Positions 1 to 10,697 of a DNA stretch of 64,000 bases are shown piece by piece; position 1 is the stretch's first letter; every line of letters starts with the position of its first letter. The notes below the pieces were generated by a model, which did no database searches, was not told where the DNA came from, and worked only from the letters and a program-made list of their open reading frames with translations. Source of the stretch: Symsagittifera roscoffensis (taxonomy: Eukaryota > Xenacoelomorpha > Acoela > Convolutidae); the NCBI RefSeq assembly GCF_963678635.1, contig NC_087063.1:65772471-65836470 (forward strand), read 5' to 3'. The translations under genes were made by a program, and so were the position numbers.

Positions 1-4
1 CGAG

Positions 5-1393
5 GTGAATCTAGTGACTGCACTAGGATTCTACAGCATGTTTGGTTCTTTAGAGTCACTATTGAATCTAGAACAGAAACATGAGATGGTCACAGCCATC
101 AGTGTAGAAGTGTTCCCAGGAGTTCTGCAAACCGAACAGAATTACATAGGGAAATGGAGGGAAGCGATCGAGACGGAAATGAACATCAGATACAGTGAGA
201 CTTATTGTAGACCATCGGGAGCACGATATTTGGTGGGTTCGACATTGGCTCCAATGTGCAAGAGCAGATACCCGGTACATTTTGTAGCCGTGGATGTAAA
301 GAGTACGAGAACGATCGTGGATCAAGCCTTCTCAGTGCCGAAGTGTGTGAGACTGGCGAGAATGTCCGAGAAATCTTACGAGATGCTATGTAAGATGTTC
401 TCAGCAGTACCAGAGAGAACCAAGGAAGAGTTGGAATCAATACTAGGAAAGAAGTTAATGGGATACGTGAGCGGGAACTTCAGTGACTTTGAGAGACAGA
501 AACAGAGAGGATCAACTGTCACAGATTACAATACAGTAGACGAGAATGATGAAGTCCACCGAGTGATGATGGAAGTGGAACCATTACTGGAAGCTTCGGG
601 AAAACGTAATTGGAGGAGCATCATGTTGACACACGACGAGTTTCCTTGCCACTGCTTGCTGCAGACCTGGTGGTATCCCAAGCGTAGTAATCTGATGTTG
701 ATCTGGGACTCTGGCGAGCTGCTCTCCATGGGTTTACCAGACTCATCACAGCCCATAACAATAGTGATAGTGGGAGTTATGATGGCGATACGATGGCTGG
801 AAGCTCATGTGAAAGAAAACAATAGACAGGAGGCGCCAACGAGAGAACAGTTGCGGAAATTAGATTGTCTAAAAGATTTAGATCTTTTTGAGACAATATG
901 CAAAATTCTAAAAATTCCGATGGAAGTGAAGAACATATGGGCAAGAAAACGATTGATGCCAAGGTTCAGAGCTAACATGACTGCATGGTTGTACGAAAAT
1001 GCTAAGAAGCATATGTCGAAGCACGGCAGAGTGTACAGTGAATATCAGCTGGACATTGGAGCAGGAGCTTTCAAGCGAGCTCTCGTGACTCATCGGAATG
1101 CAGTGACCACCGCTGTGAAAAGAATTTCCAGGACAAGTGAACGTAGTGGAAAGGAGAAGACAGAGATGTTGAAGGAAGATTTGGAGAGAAATGTGACGTT
1201 GTGTCTCCACAACAGCTTCTGCAGGAACAGAGAATCTAACGTGGATCCCCTACCTTGTTGCAAACAGAGGGTAGAAGAGCAGAAGTGTTGGAGGACGGCT
1301 TCCAACAGCGTCAGGATAGCTAACGACGTGTTGCAGGATACAGAAACTGAGAGTGCAGAGTCATTATCGCAGGAGGAGGAAATGGAACATTGA
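5..1393 (+). pseudogene. ORF3 C-terminal part of giant LTR element D
   Basis: This is the last 462 residues of the largest unknown ORF of the giant LTR family. It is cut by the window edge, so its true start is outside. It matches the C-terminal half of the ORF at 22412-24961 (-) at well over 90% by eye. It contains recurring Cys-rich stretches such as HDEFPCHC and CLHNSFCRNRE and ends in an acidic tail. I see no signal peptide, membrane segment or known domain. The reading frame is fully open to a TGA at 1391-1393, unlike the badly broken copy at 17390-20482, so this copy is young. The function is unknown. Its place between pol and the 3' LTR is the usual env position, but it does not look like an envelope protein. 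Confidence 0.75.
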
Positions 1394-2215
1394 CGAATGG
1401 CCGAAAAACTATATGCAAAAAGAGACGAAATTAGAAGAATTTAGAAGTTTTAGAACTTCTAAACAACGAAAAAAGAAGAAAACAAAGGAGTGATGAAGAA
1501 AAAGTTGAAACTCAGAATTGTTTTATGTGTGTGAAAGAACTCAAGTGAGAAACCAAGCAACCAAGTTGTAATTGAAAACTGAAACATTTAGTTGAGTTTT
1601 GAAATTGTTGCATTTATAAATTTGCATTTTGATTTTAGTTGAGTGGCTTTAGAGACACTTACTTACTATTTATTTAGAAAGGCTTGAGTGAAAGAGTATA
1701 TTTAAATATTCCAGCCTGCATGACTGTTTTTAATCAGCTAGGAGAACTGATCACTTTGTGGTGACATGAAAGGCTTGGGTAATCTCTCGAAGAGGGAGAT
1801 TGTTTCATTGATCTTTCTAACCACAGAGTTTCTCAGTTTTAATATTCAGGACAATAACAAGCAAGATTTCCGAAGGGAAGAAGCATAGTAGGATAATTTT
1901 AGCTTGTTGGTTGGCAGGACTGTCCTGCAAACCAACACCTTTTAAATCTAGGAGAAAAAGTTTTAATCAGGACATTGACATTGGAAATCGGAAAATGTGT
2001 TTTTATCTAAGGTCATATCCTCAATGTGCAGATTAATGAAAGAATTTGAAGGCTAAAGTGATGTAGTATGGTGCCATTTATATTCTGCAGTGAGTCGATA
2101 TGACGTGGATAAAAGTAATTTCGTGCATTTTGTAAATTCTGTTCGATGACACTGTACCTATTTTACGAACATTGCGAGATTCAATGAGGACATTGACCGG
2201 ACTGACCGGGGAGTT
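1394..2215 (+). other. 3' UTR of element D, between ORF3 and its LTR
   Basis: This is non-coding sequence from the ORF3 stop to the LTR start. The first about 60 bases (gaaattagaagaatttagaa and so on) match the sequence downstream of ORF3 in element A, which then jumps straight to its LTR. A therefore lacks most of this block. A purine-rich run (ccggggag) sits just before the LTR and may serve as the polypurine tract. Confidence 0.6.
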
Positions 2216-3144
2216 TGTAACATTCGACCAGAATGAATCAAAATGCAGATTCAACATATATGAAATTTTAGCAGTGAACCTTCCGAGTTGGCGATTTTGA
2301 AGGAATAAGAGCGTTATTGGAACGATTGGCCAAACGGTGAGGGCTAGAATATTCTGGTATTTTGAAATTTTAAAAAATCGAATTATGACGTCATATTTCT
2401 GAGAAACGTCAGAAACGGCCATTTTGGCAGAAAGTCGAAGAAAAACACCACAGCGATAGTTGCGACGACGACAACAACGAGAAAATTGAGAATCAGGATC
2501 AGAGAAAAGCAGAAGTAGCAGAGACCGCTCCAAGTTGCAACTATTGTGTCGCTACAATAGTTGCAAAGCAGTTGCTAACAACAGTGAGGGATGGAAACCA
2601 GCCTTCCGGGTTACAGAGAAATCAAGCTTAACATGCTTGATTCAGTGGATTCGAGAAACCGGAGGCGTTTCGGGACTGAAACTTTTATCATCTTACGTCT
2701 TATATGAACTTTTAGCTTCCCTGTCATGTCCTGATTTGAATTTAATTAACATCTGAATTCATTCTACTAAAATGCGAAGCTAGGAGTTGGGGGAAAGGGT
2801 TGATCCATCTTCGATGGAGATGATGATTTTTATCTACTGAACAAAAACAATGATAATTCAATAAGTAGTAGTAGCCCTGTTTTTAGGAGTGACCTCGTGG
2901 TCTGGGCATACTGAGACCCAGCCATGAGCTCACTATTTCGGCATGTAATTAAGTTAATTTGAGTGTTTTGACCGAAGCCGAAAGCAGTAACATTTTTTGT
3001 CGACCCGATGTTAGAAAGACCACCGAAAGTCCTGGCTTGGTAGAGACGGTGAAAAGCATGTAAAGCTCTGTTTAGACGTTAGCCAGTCGTCTTAGGACTT
3101 AGTTTTATTTTCCGTTGATATGTATCTTCCGGTCGAATGTTACA
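2216..3144 (+). repeat. 3' LTR of element D
   Basis: The LTR starts TGTAACATTCG and ends CGAATGTTACA, which are inverted termini, and is 929 bp long. It is homologous to the LTRs at 21429-22343 and 44960-45882 (opposite strand). It carries a CRE-like TGACGTCA near 2385, a perfect 13-bp stem-loop at 2535-2566, a TATA-like ttatatgaac near 2698, and the family motif aaccggagg/ttccgggtt. Confidence 0.85.
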
Positions 3145-3175
3145 TCAGTATCCCCAGGTGGTCTGGGGATACTGA
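3145..3175. repeat. Perfect hairpin at the junction of two inverted LTRs
   Basis: Arms TCAGTATCCCCAG (3145-3157) and CTGGGGATACTGA (3163-3175) flank the 5-base loop GTGGT. Both arms also occur inside the LTRs of this family (for example near 21658), so the spacer is itself LTR-derived. The termini of the two LTRs extend the palindrome on both sides. Confidence 0.9.
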
Positions 3176-4048
3176 TGTAACATTCGCCCGGAAGATACAT
3201 ATCGACGGAAAATAAAACTAAGTCCTAAGACGACTGGCTAACGTCTAAACAGAGCTTTACATGCTTTTCACCGTCTCTACCAAGCCAGTACTTTCGGTGG
3301 TCTTTCTAATATCGGGTCGACGAAAAACATTACTGCTTTCGGCTTCGGTCAAAAAACTCAAATTATTTTAATTACATGCAGAAATAGTGAGCTCATGGCT
3401 GGGTCTCAGTATGCCCAGACCACGAGGTCACTCCTAAAAACAGGGCTACTACTACTTATTGAATTATCATTGTTTTTGTTCAGTAGATAAAAATCATCAT
3501 CTCCATCGAAGATGGATCAACCCTTTCCCCCAACTCCTAGCTCCTCATTATCTGAAAACGAATTTGGTCTTAATTAAATTCAAATCAAGACATTCCGGGA
3601 AGCTAAAAGTTGTTAAATTGACGAGATGCAGTTCTCTCCCGAGACCCTTCCGGATTCTGGAATCCGGAGAAATAGTGCTCTTATTTCTTCTCGGATGGCT
3701 GGACACGTCATCCCAACACCCTTCCTGGTTCTTGTGAACTGCTCTGAGTGTTTTCTGACAGTTTTTAATCACAATCTCAAACTTCTGCCGTTTTTTTGTT
3801 GTTGTTGTCACTGAGACTACTGTTGTTCTGATTTCGCAGTTTCAGTGTGAGCGAAATAAAAAAAGGTTACGTGTCGTTCACGTCCAAATCGAAATTTCAC
3901 CATGTCAGTCAAAACTAACCCTTCCCGATTTGTCTGATTGCTCGAATAACGTCACTAATTCATCAAAACCATCAATCTTCCCGGTCAGATGTTCCAATCA
4001 AGTATCGAATGTCAAACTGCATTTTGACCATTCAGGTCGAATGTCGCA
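3176..4048 (-). repeat. LTR E, inverted relative to D
   Basis: On the + strand it reads TGTAACATTCG...CGAATGTCGCA, 873 bp. Positions 3176 to about 3545 are nearly the exact inverse of D's 2770-3144. The outer half (about 3546-4048, the U3 side) is clearly different from D, which suggests a chimeric or different-subfamily LTR. I see no primer binding site or gag-pol next to it, so it may be a solo LTR or a product of rearrangement. Confidence 0.75.
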
Positions 4049-4121
4049 TATAAGAGTTTTGGCATGCTGAAGCAATTTTTCAGTAGATAAAAAACATATT
4101 GGTCCTCTAGTTTGTCAAGGA

Positions 4122-4520
4122 TGTAGGATCAGCCCAACACGTGCTTTCTCGGAATCAAACAAGGAACGAATATAAGTTGAATTGAAAATTCGAAATCTCT
4201 CAAACTGCTTTAAAAATTATGTTCATTGTTGGTCCCACATACTTATGTGATAATAACAGGAATTTATTATTGAACGAGTTTATCAAAGAAGGATTTATAA
4301 CGAACTGATTGCTCTGTATGTACAATTTTATGATTATGCTGCGTTGACAGTTTAAGTTTTTTGATGCGTTGGCAGTTCTCAGACGTCATAAATCAGCAAA
4401 GAACTTTGCTAAATTAGCAATCAAAGTTGTCAAACTCGTTCAAGTTATGATCTTTACAATTTACTAACATAGAAGATTCCGTTTCTCTACAATGTTCTCC
4501 TCCTTGAAATTGGAGTGATC
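4122..4520 (-). repeat. Left (3') LTR of element F
   Basis: It aligns with the right copy over the first about 230 bp (4122-4350), and again at 4362-4505 against 11620-11740 (tctcagacgtcataaat, gttcaagttatgatc). The right edge is not resolved; weak similarity may run further. Confidence 0.6.
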
Positions 4521-4659
4521 CACTCACGATGGAGCAATTATGAGGATATTTTTGCAAATCATTTGGTTCCCAATGATATAATTTTACCTCTTTTAGCTCG
4601 TTATTAGGGACCATATTTATTAAGCACATCAAAAATTTGTCAAATTTATCAACATCAAA

Positions 4660-4870
4660 GGAAAAACTTCCAGTTTAAAAGTCCATTTTTTTGCGCAACA
4701 CATCTTTCACGGCATCAAGGCCTCTCTTATTGTAGATCTCGCGTCTGGATCCATGAGAAAATTTGGAGCTTTAACCAGCGCCTTGAAAATTTCTTCTCTT
4801 CCGCCTTTGTCTAGGTAGCAAAGAACGCAAAGACACTTTAAATGCCTCTCCACTGTCTCCCGAGGTATAG
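4660..4870 (-). other. Short coding-like stretch, unassigned
   Basis: On the minus strand an open stretch reads like a helical protein (RHLKCLCVLCYLDKGG, then EEIFKALVKAPNFLMDPDAR) and ends in a stop. It could be a captured host exon fragment or chance. I do not recognise the family. Confidence 0.2.
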
Positions 4871-4879
4871 TAATATCCT

Positions 4880-6070
4880 AGTTTCCAAAATTTGGTATTT
4901 TATTTTTTTTTGTATTCTATAATTAATTGCACTCTAACTCACTCAGTGGTTAAAAACTAGGAATAAGCTTAAGATATTCATGCAGGTAAGATATTCATGT
5001 AAATATTCATGCAGGTACCACCAGCTGTTTTTCTTAAGTGCCGCCAATAAATATGACGCCAAATACATGAAATACCTCAGCCTTACTTCTGATGCCACCG
5101 TTTTAAACATTAGTTCCCCGCTTTTAATCATTTCTCGTTTCCCGTTTGTTTGAGTGTAATTGCTAATTTGCTCAAGAATATTCTTTCGGTCTTAATAATG
5201 TTTTCAAAATCATATGCGATTAAATTTTCGCCAGTTAGGTTTCCTAAGCATAAAAAATGATGATTATCTCACCAAAGAAAGTTTCCTTGTTTTCCATGAT
5301 GAGGAGATGTATTCTGTGTTCACGAGGAAAATGTCTAAGGAAAAACTTTACCATTATCATCATTATCAACATCATGGTCTGATAAAACAGGTAGTCTTTT
5401 TTTGCTTAAAGCTGACCATTTGTTCGTTTTTTTTTAGTATTGTACCGTTTAGTACCTCCTGTTCCATTCAGTGAATCATTATTAACATCATTTTAGCTGC
5501 TTTAGATTCGGATTCTGATCTTGCTTTACCTCTTAATGGTTATTTGAAGGCTGTTCTAACTCCTAAGCTTCTCCCTCGTTCGTCGGTGGGTCTACTAGGT
5601 TGAGTCTCTGTAAATGCTGATGGGGCAATCGATTCTTTATTGTCCTATAGTTCAGTTGGAAATCTGAACTGATCGTATTTTATCCTTTCTGATAAAACTG
5701 CTTCTCTGTCAGGGGTAGCCCGACTAGAAGATTTTACTTTTGAGTTGGTGATAGGGAACTCCAAATATATAAAAACGTTTTTTTTGTTCCTCTGTTTCTT
5801 TTATTGCAATATTTTTGGCGCAATTATTCTTTTCTCCCTCTTCCTGAACGTTTATTTTTGTACGTCCATGAAAAAACTTGAGCCTATAATAAAGAAATTG
5901 TTGCTCTTTCTTAGACTTTTGGCCTCCAATCACAAAACTTAGATCACTTACCATGTCTTTGATTGTGTGTGGTCCGTTATAAAATGACTAAAATTTTTGG
6001 TTTGTCTCTTGCCAAAGGTTGGGTTAAAAAGTAGTACTTTGTCGTTATACTTAGCTCCGTCTTGTTTTCT
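4880..6070. other. AT-rich stretch, no supported gene
   Basis: It probably includes the rest of the left LTR and 3' non-coding part of element F. Short open frames on both strands have low-complexity composition and no recognisable motifs. A small direct repeat (aagatattcatg) lies at 4972-5010. Confidence 0.4.
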
Positions 6071-6076
6071 GTCGTA

Positions 6077-6910
6077 CTAGGTCTTTTGCCGTTCTTGTTC
6101 GACGTTCATTGTATTACGCACCTGTTCGTGGCTTGTTTGGAGTTCCTTCTTTAGGTTTCTAACGTAGTCGCTTGGCGTCGCAAATGTTTTAGTTTGCGAT
6201 GTTTCGTGCATGCAATCTATTGGCAAGGAGCAAGGGCAACAAAAAATCAAATAATACGGACTGTAATTTATCACTGCATGAATTGAAGATCTATAAGCCA
6301 TCATAACTGTTTGAAGATATTTTGCCCAGTCATTGTGGTTTTCTCCCAGATATTTAGACAAGGCTTCTCCGATTGTTCTGTTGGTTCTTTCAATCATTGC
6401 GTTTTTCTGAGGATGATATGATGTTGTGCTAGTTCTATCGATTCCCAATACGGAACAGAAATTTGAAAAGGTGTGACATGAAGTTTGATGCCTTGTTGCT
6501 GTCCAGATTCACTGGGCAGCCAAAGCGTGAAATCCTATTATCCATCATTGCCTTAGCTACTGTCTTTGCTTCTAGGTTTTCAAGTGGTATCGCTTTGTAC
6601 CACTTTGAGAATTGATTTCCGATTAGAAGAATATACTTGAATCCATTTGACTGCGGTAGCGGTCCCATCATATCCGACGTTACCTGCCAAAATGGATGGC
6701 TTGGCTTCCATATCTGCAGTGGATGCTTATGTTTTGGCTAGGTTTCTTTTTTGCTATGCATTTTCACAGCTATTAACCCAATTTTTGATATACCGACTCA
6801 TTCCAGGCCAGAAAAGTCTCTCTTGAGTACGCTGAAAAGTCTTTTTGTACCCAAAATGTCCACAAGATTCATGTAGCAAAACGAGCATTTCCTCCATGAG
6901 CATTTGAGTC
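6077..6910 (-). pseudogene. Integrase remnant of element F
   Basis: Three minus-strand pieces give a Ty3/gypsy integrase. The zinc-binding part (GHFGYKKTFQRTQERLFWPG, ending NSCEN) lies at about 6770-6900. The start of the catalytic core (MMGPLPQSNGFKYILLIG, then a degenerate LDSNKASNF in place of the usual D-containing motif) is at 6435-6671. The end of the core with its Glu (SYHPQKNAMIERTNRTI) is at 6077-6448. Frameshifts separate the pieces, and the first catalytic Asp region reads GNQFSKW instead of the usual DxFSKW. It is inactive. Confidence 0.85.
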
Positions 6911-7358
6911 ACAACAATTTGCTACGGTTGTGCTGTTCTTTTCTTTGTTTTTTTCTTCTTAGTAAGTCTATTCAAATTAGCAAATTTTCGAAGTTTATCC
7001 GAACTTTTAATAAAATCTTTGAGGAGCCACTCATTTGCTTTTTCTCTGGCGTCGCCTTGTTTTGCACCCTCTTTGCCGCCGTCTTTTTTTGTTGCTTTTC
7101 AGTTAAATCGTTTGTAATTCCAAATCGGGAGTTTTCAGGGCTTGCTCCCAAATGTTGTTCGAAATATGTTGTTTTTCTTATTTGATTAACCACCTCGTCA
7201 GTGGTAGTTGGAACCCTTGATAAGCAGTCTTAATGTGGAATTTTGTTTCCCGCTTCGTGCTTGATTTCGAATTAGCCCTAGTTTTTCCAACAATCTCGCT
7301 ATCACACCGTCTGGCTCCTTGAGGCTATAAAGCCAGCTTAAGGCTCTGTCGTCCGTTA

Positions 7359-7568
7359 CTAATCAGATTTTTCTACCCAACAGATAGTCCGGAAATATTG
7401 CGAGAAATGTACGATTGGGTATAGTTCCCTTTTGTTTACGAAGTTTTTTCGTAGTCCCTTATTCAGCGTTCTGCTGGCGTACGCAAAAACTCTAGCTATG
7501 TCTTGCTGTTTTTGTGTCAATATGGACGCTATCCCAGCTGATGAAGCTTCCGTTGTTAGGGTATACAT
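7359..7568 (-). pseudogene. RNase H remnant of element F
   Basis: The 69-residue frame contains TEASSAGIASILTQKQ and AYASRTLNKG, matching the start of the Ty3/gypsy RNase H domain (normally TDAS...ILSQ). The first catalytic Asp is replaced by Glu. It ends abruptly at a frameshift. Confidence 0.8.
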
Positions 7569-7639
7569 ATCTTTGTCAGTTGGATATCCCAGTATTGGTG
7601 CTTGCTGCAGTTTTTTTTAGCTCCTTCAATGCTTTTTTG

Positions 7640-8580
7640 CAAGCTTCATTAAGAAAGAATTTTTCAATCATATACAGAAGTTTGTAAAGTGGTTCCGCTG
7701 TTTTTCCTAACCCTTCAATAAATTTTCGGTAGAACCCAATGAGTCCTTATACCGCCTGCATTTGTTTGATTTTGTGAGGATCTTTCATGTCTTTCACTGC
7801 GTTTATCTTTTCCGTTTCAACTGCTACGCCGTTCTTTGACTCATTATGTCCGCAAAAATGGATTTTCTTTTGACAGAAATTGCATTTCGATCCTCAAATT
7901 TTAAACCCTTCTTCTTTCAGTCGACACAGAGTAAACTCCAACTTCTCTAGATGTTCTTCAAATGTTCGACCAAAGATTATAATGTCACCTAGGTACACCA
8001 AAGCAATTTCGTATGGTTACCCGCTTAGTATTAGCTCCATTAAGTTCTGCAAATGTCCTGGCGCTGAAGCGAGACCCATCGGTAGTCTTTTATTTTCATA
8101 GTGACCCATAGGCGGTATAAAAGCCGTAAAACTTTGCGAATCTTCCTCTAGCGCCGTTTGAAAATAGCCATAAATTCAAAGAATGTTGTAAAAGAAAATA
8201 TCACCATCCAGTGAGTCGATGACATCACTTATCCTCGGTAGGGGCCAACTTGTCTTTTGGATCTGATTGTTCAATCATCTGTAATCAACTACCAATCTGT
8301 GGGATCCGTCTTTTTTTAAGCAAGTATGGACGCGGCTGCCCAATTCGAGTGAGTTGGTTCAAATAGATTGCCTCTTTCTAATTCCTCATGATCTTTTCAT
8401 GGCTTTCGCTTTTCAAATTTCACACATCCGAATGCCCGCCGAAATGGCTCTGCATCAGCGCTTAACTTTACGTTCTGTCTGATTTTATCCAAAAGCCCTA
8501 AACCTGTTGAGCTGCGTGAAGAGACCCGTTTAAGTTTATCAAACTTTATCTGCACTCTTTTGTTTTCTTCAGATTGCAAT
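7640..8580 (-). pseudogene. Reverse transcriptase remnant of element F
   Basis: On the minus strand, reading 8580 to 7640, pieces match Ty3/gypsy RT. They are the primer-grip side (KDGSHRLVVDYR), the motif-A region (LPRISDVIDSLDG), PMGHYENKRLPMGLASAPG and the polymerase motif. At 7981-7998 the motif reads VYLGDII where active enzymes have YxDD, so the first catalytic Asp is Gly. Several stops interrupt the frame. It is dead. Confidence 0.8.
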
Positions 8581-8974
8581 TAACCACCGTCCAGAGTAGC
8601 GTGTTTGCCCAATTCAAAACGCTCCTGATGCTGCGGTCGATCCTTGCTACTAAAGAGTCCGTTTACTTGAATCCTATTTCTCAAATCGGTTAATCACTTC
8701 ATTTTGCATGTTCAGTACCTTCAGGCAACTTTTTCCTTGGTTTACGCTAACCACTGAATCAGCTACCAGTAGTCCGGTTTTTTCTTCGATTTCCTGTATG
8801 CCTTCAATTAAACCCTCTTTGCTGCTGAAGATGGTGATGTTTAACTTTTTTCATCCTTGATGACGCTTTCTACTAGTTTTTCATGTTTGCTGGGGATTCT
8901 CTACTATTGCAAAGTTTCGGACACCGGTCCTTGTTTGTGCTAATATAGGTAGCGCTGTCCGATGTTTCGTTACT

Positions 8975-9166
8975 TTATAGCAATTGTTCGCCAATGCTTA
9001 GAAAACATTCTTGATCTATCATGAAGTCCAAACCAAGAAGACAGCGTAAGCAATTATCCTCCGTTGTTAAAAACTCTTGGGCGAACTCTCCCGATTTTGG
9101 TTTGATTTGGATTTTGATGTCGACACTGCCAACTATTTTCAACGCCAAATTATTAGCCTCTAACAC
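8975..9166 (-). pseudogene. Aspartic protease remnant of element F
   Basis: The frame contains CLRCLLGLDFMID, which resembles the C-terminal LLGxDF motif of retroelement proteases, at the expected place between Gag and RT. The active-site DTG itself is not clear. Confidence 0.6.
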
Positions 9167-9429
9167 TTTGTTTTCAAAAGCTTTATGCTTCCCACCTTTA
9201 AAAATTGCTCATACGTAACGAAGCTTATGAGAGAAAGGCTACTCCCACTGTCTAGCACTCTTGTTACCAACTACTCATTCGATAATAACTCCACACTGAA
9301 ATATTTCGTTTTGTTGGTGCAACACACCCTGATTACGTTGGTTTGTTACGTCCTTTTATTCCAGGGGAAATTTAATTTAATGTGGATAGAACTTCTACAA
9401 AAAAAACAAATACGGCAGTTCTTTGCCTA

Positions 9430-10110
9430 ATGGCCCTTTTGCCCACAAAGTCGACATTTGTCATAGTTGTTTTCCCTTCTGGGATTGTCATTTCTTTCGC
9501 GCGTGTTTAGTCCTGGGGTGGGAGTTCTCGGTCGGTCTCTTGAACCTTGTTCCTTATATCGGTTTCCATCGCGTCGCGATCTTCCCAGTGACTGTTGTCT
9601 CTTCGACTGTCACTGCTCCGGGTATTATTTTCCTTACCAACCGATATCTGTTGGACTAGTCTGTTCACCAAGTCTTTTATGGTTTCTGTTTCATCCCTCC
9701 GTATGGCTGCTATCCGTGGCGTTTGTTTTTCTTCTTCAATTCTAATTAAGACTTCCAGGTGAAGTGCCCGCTCTAAAGCATTCGCGATTTTCATGTCCTG
9801 TCCTTGATTGTCTTGCGGAGCTCAGGTCTAAATTGGCTGTGGTGGATCCCTTCAAGAAAACATCGAAGCACTAAGTGATCCCGTATGTCCTGGGACACTT
9901 CTAGGTACGCCTTCAGCGCCAGTTGATGTAAATCTCCCCAGGAAACTTGTTAATTTTTCTCCTGCATGCTGCACCTGACGCAATAGCCGTCCGCGGAACA
10001 ACACGGGTTTTTCACTGTATTATATTCGCGGGTTTTACAGGTTTTTCACGGGTTTTTCAGTGTAATGTAAAAGCTTTTACAGTCTCATCATAGCTATTTC
10101 TGGTTGCCTC
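9430..10110 (-). pseudogene. Gag remnant of element F
   Basis: The 95-residue frame at 9507-9794 is highly charged (LHLEVLIRIEEEKQTP, then NRLVQQISVG) and fits a Gag C-terminal region. Just downstream in sense, around 9425-9460, CRLCGQKG looks like half of a zinc knuckle. Positions 9990-10075 contain a small direct repeat (cacgggtttttca twice) that may be a tiny insertion. Confidence 0.55.
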
Positions 10111-10685
10111 TGGCAGGGTACGGTAAAATTTGATTGCAAATTTTTCCAATCTTAACGCGAATTATTGCGGCCGCTTATCAGTTTGGGTTCCACTTACAGT
10201 ACGTTTCCAATTTTGCAGTTCGGCTTATAAATCAAAGTTTGTTAATGAGCCTTCAGAGTCGTTAGATCCGGTGAATGCCTCCGAAAAAAGAATCTTCGAT
10301 ACCGAACTTGCCGTTGCCATACTTAACCCCCACGCTATTCAATTATTTATCAGGTTATCTATGTAGTTGGAGGTTTTCTAGGCCTTACCCGCGTTTCTCA
10401 GCTTAAAATAATATTTTATGTACCTGCAACTATAGTTTATCCCCTTTTATCTGAGAAGTCTTGTTTTCAACTCGTTTTTTTTACCTCTCCGTTGAATTTG
10501 GTTCAACCATTTTTTGCTTTACAAGAATAATTGACAATTTACTTCCCAAATGAGCAAACAAATTTCAAGATTGATCGATTTTTTGTCGAGTTTTCCTGGT
10601 TTTCTCTATGTTTTCTCTATTAACGTTTTATTTGATTTTTAATGATTTCCTGACATTTGATCACTTTGAAATTTTTTAGTGTTTT

Positions 10686-10696
10686 CTCTGTCGCCA
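10686..10696 (-). promoter_or_regulatory. Primer binding site of element F
   Basis: On the minus strand TGGCGACAGAG lies one base inside the right LTR edge, as expected for a tRNA primer binding site beginning with TGG. The cognate tRNA is not assigned. Confidence 0.65.
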
Positions 10697-10697
10697 C

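Noticed and set aside
3459-3814. Overlapping frames in LTR E
   Set aside because: They lie within LTR sequence, in both strands, and are not conserved in the other LTRs.
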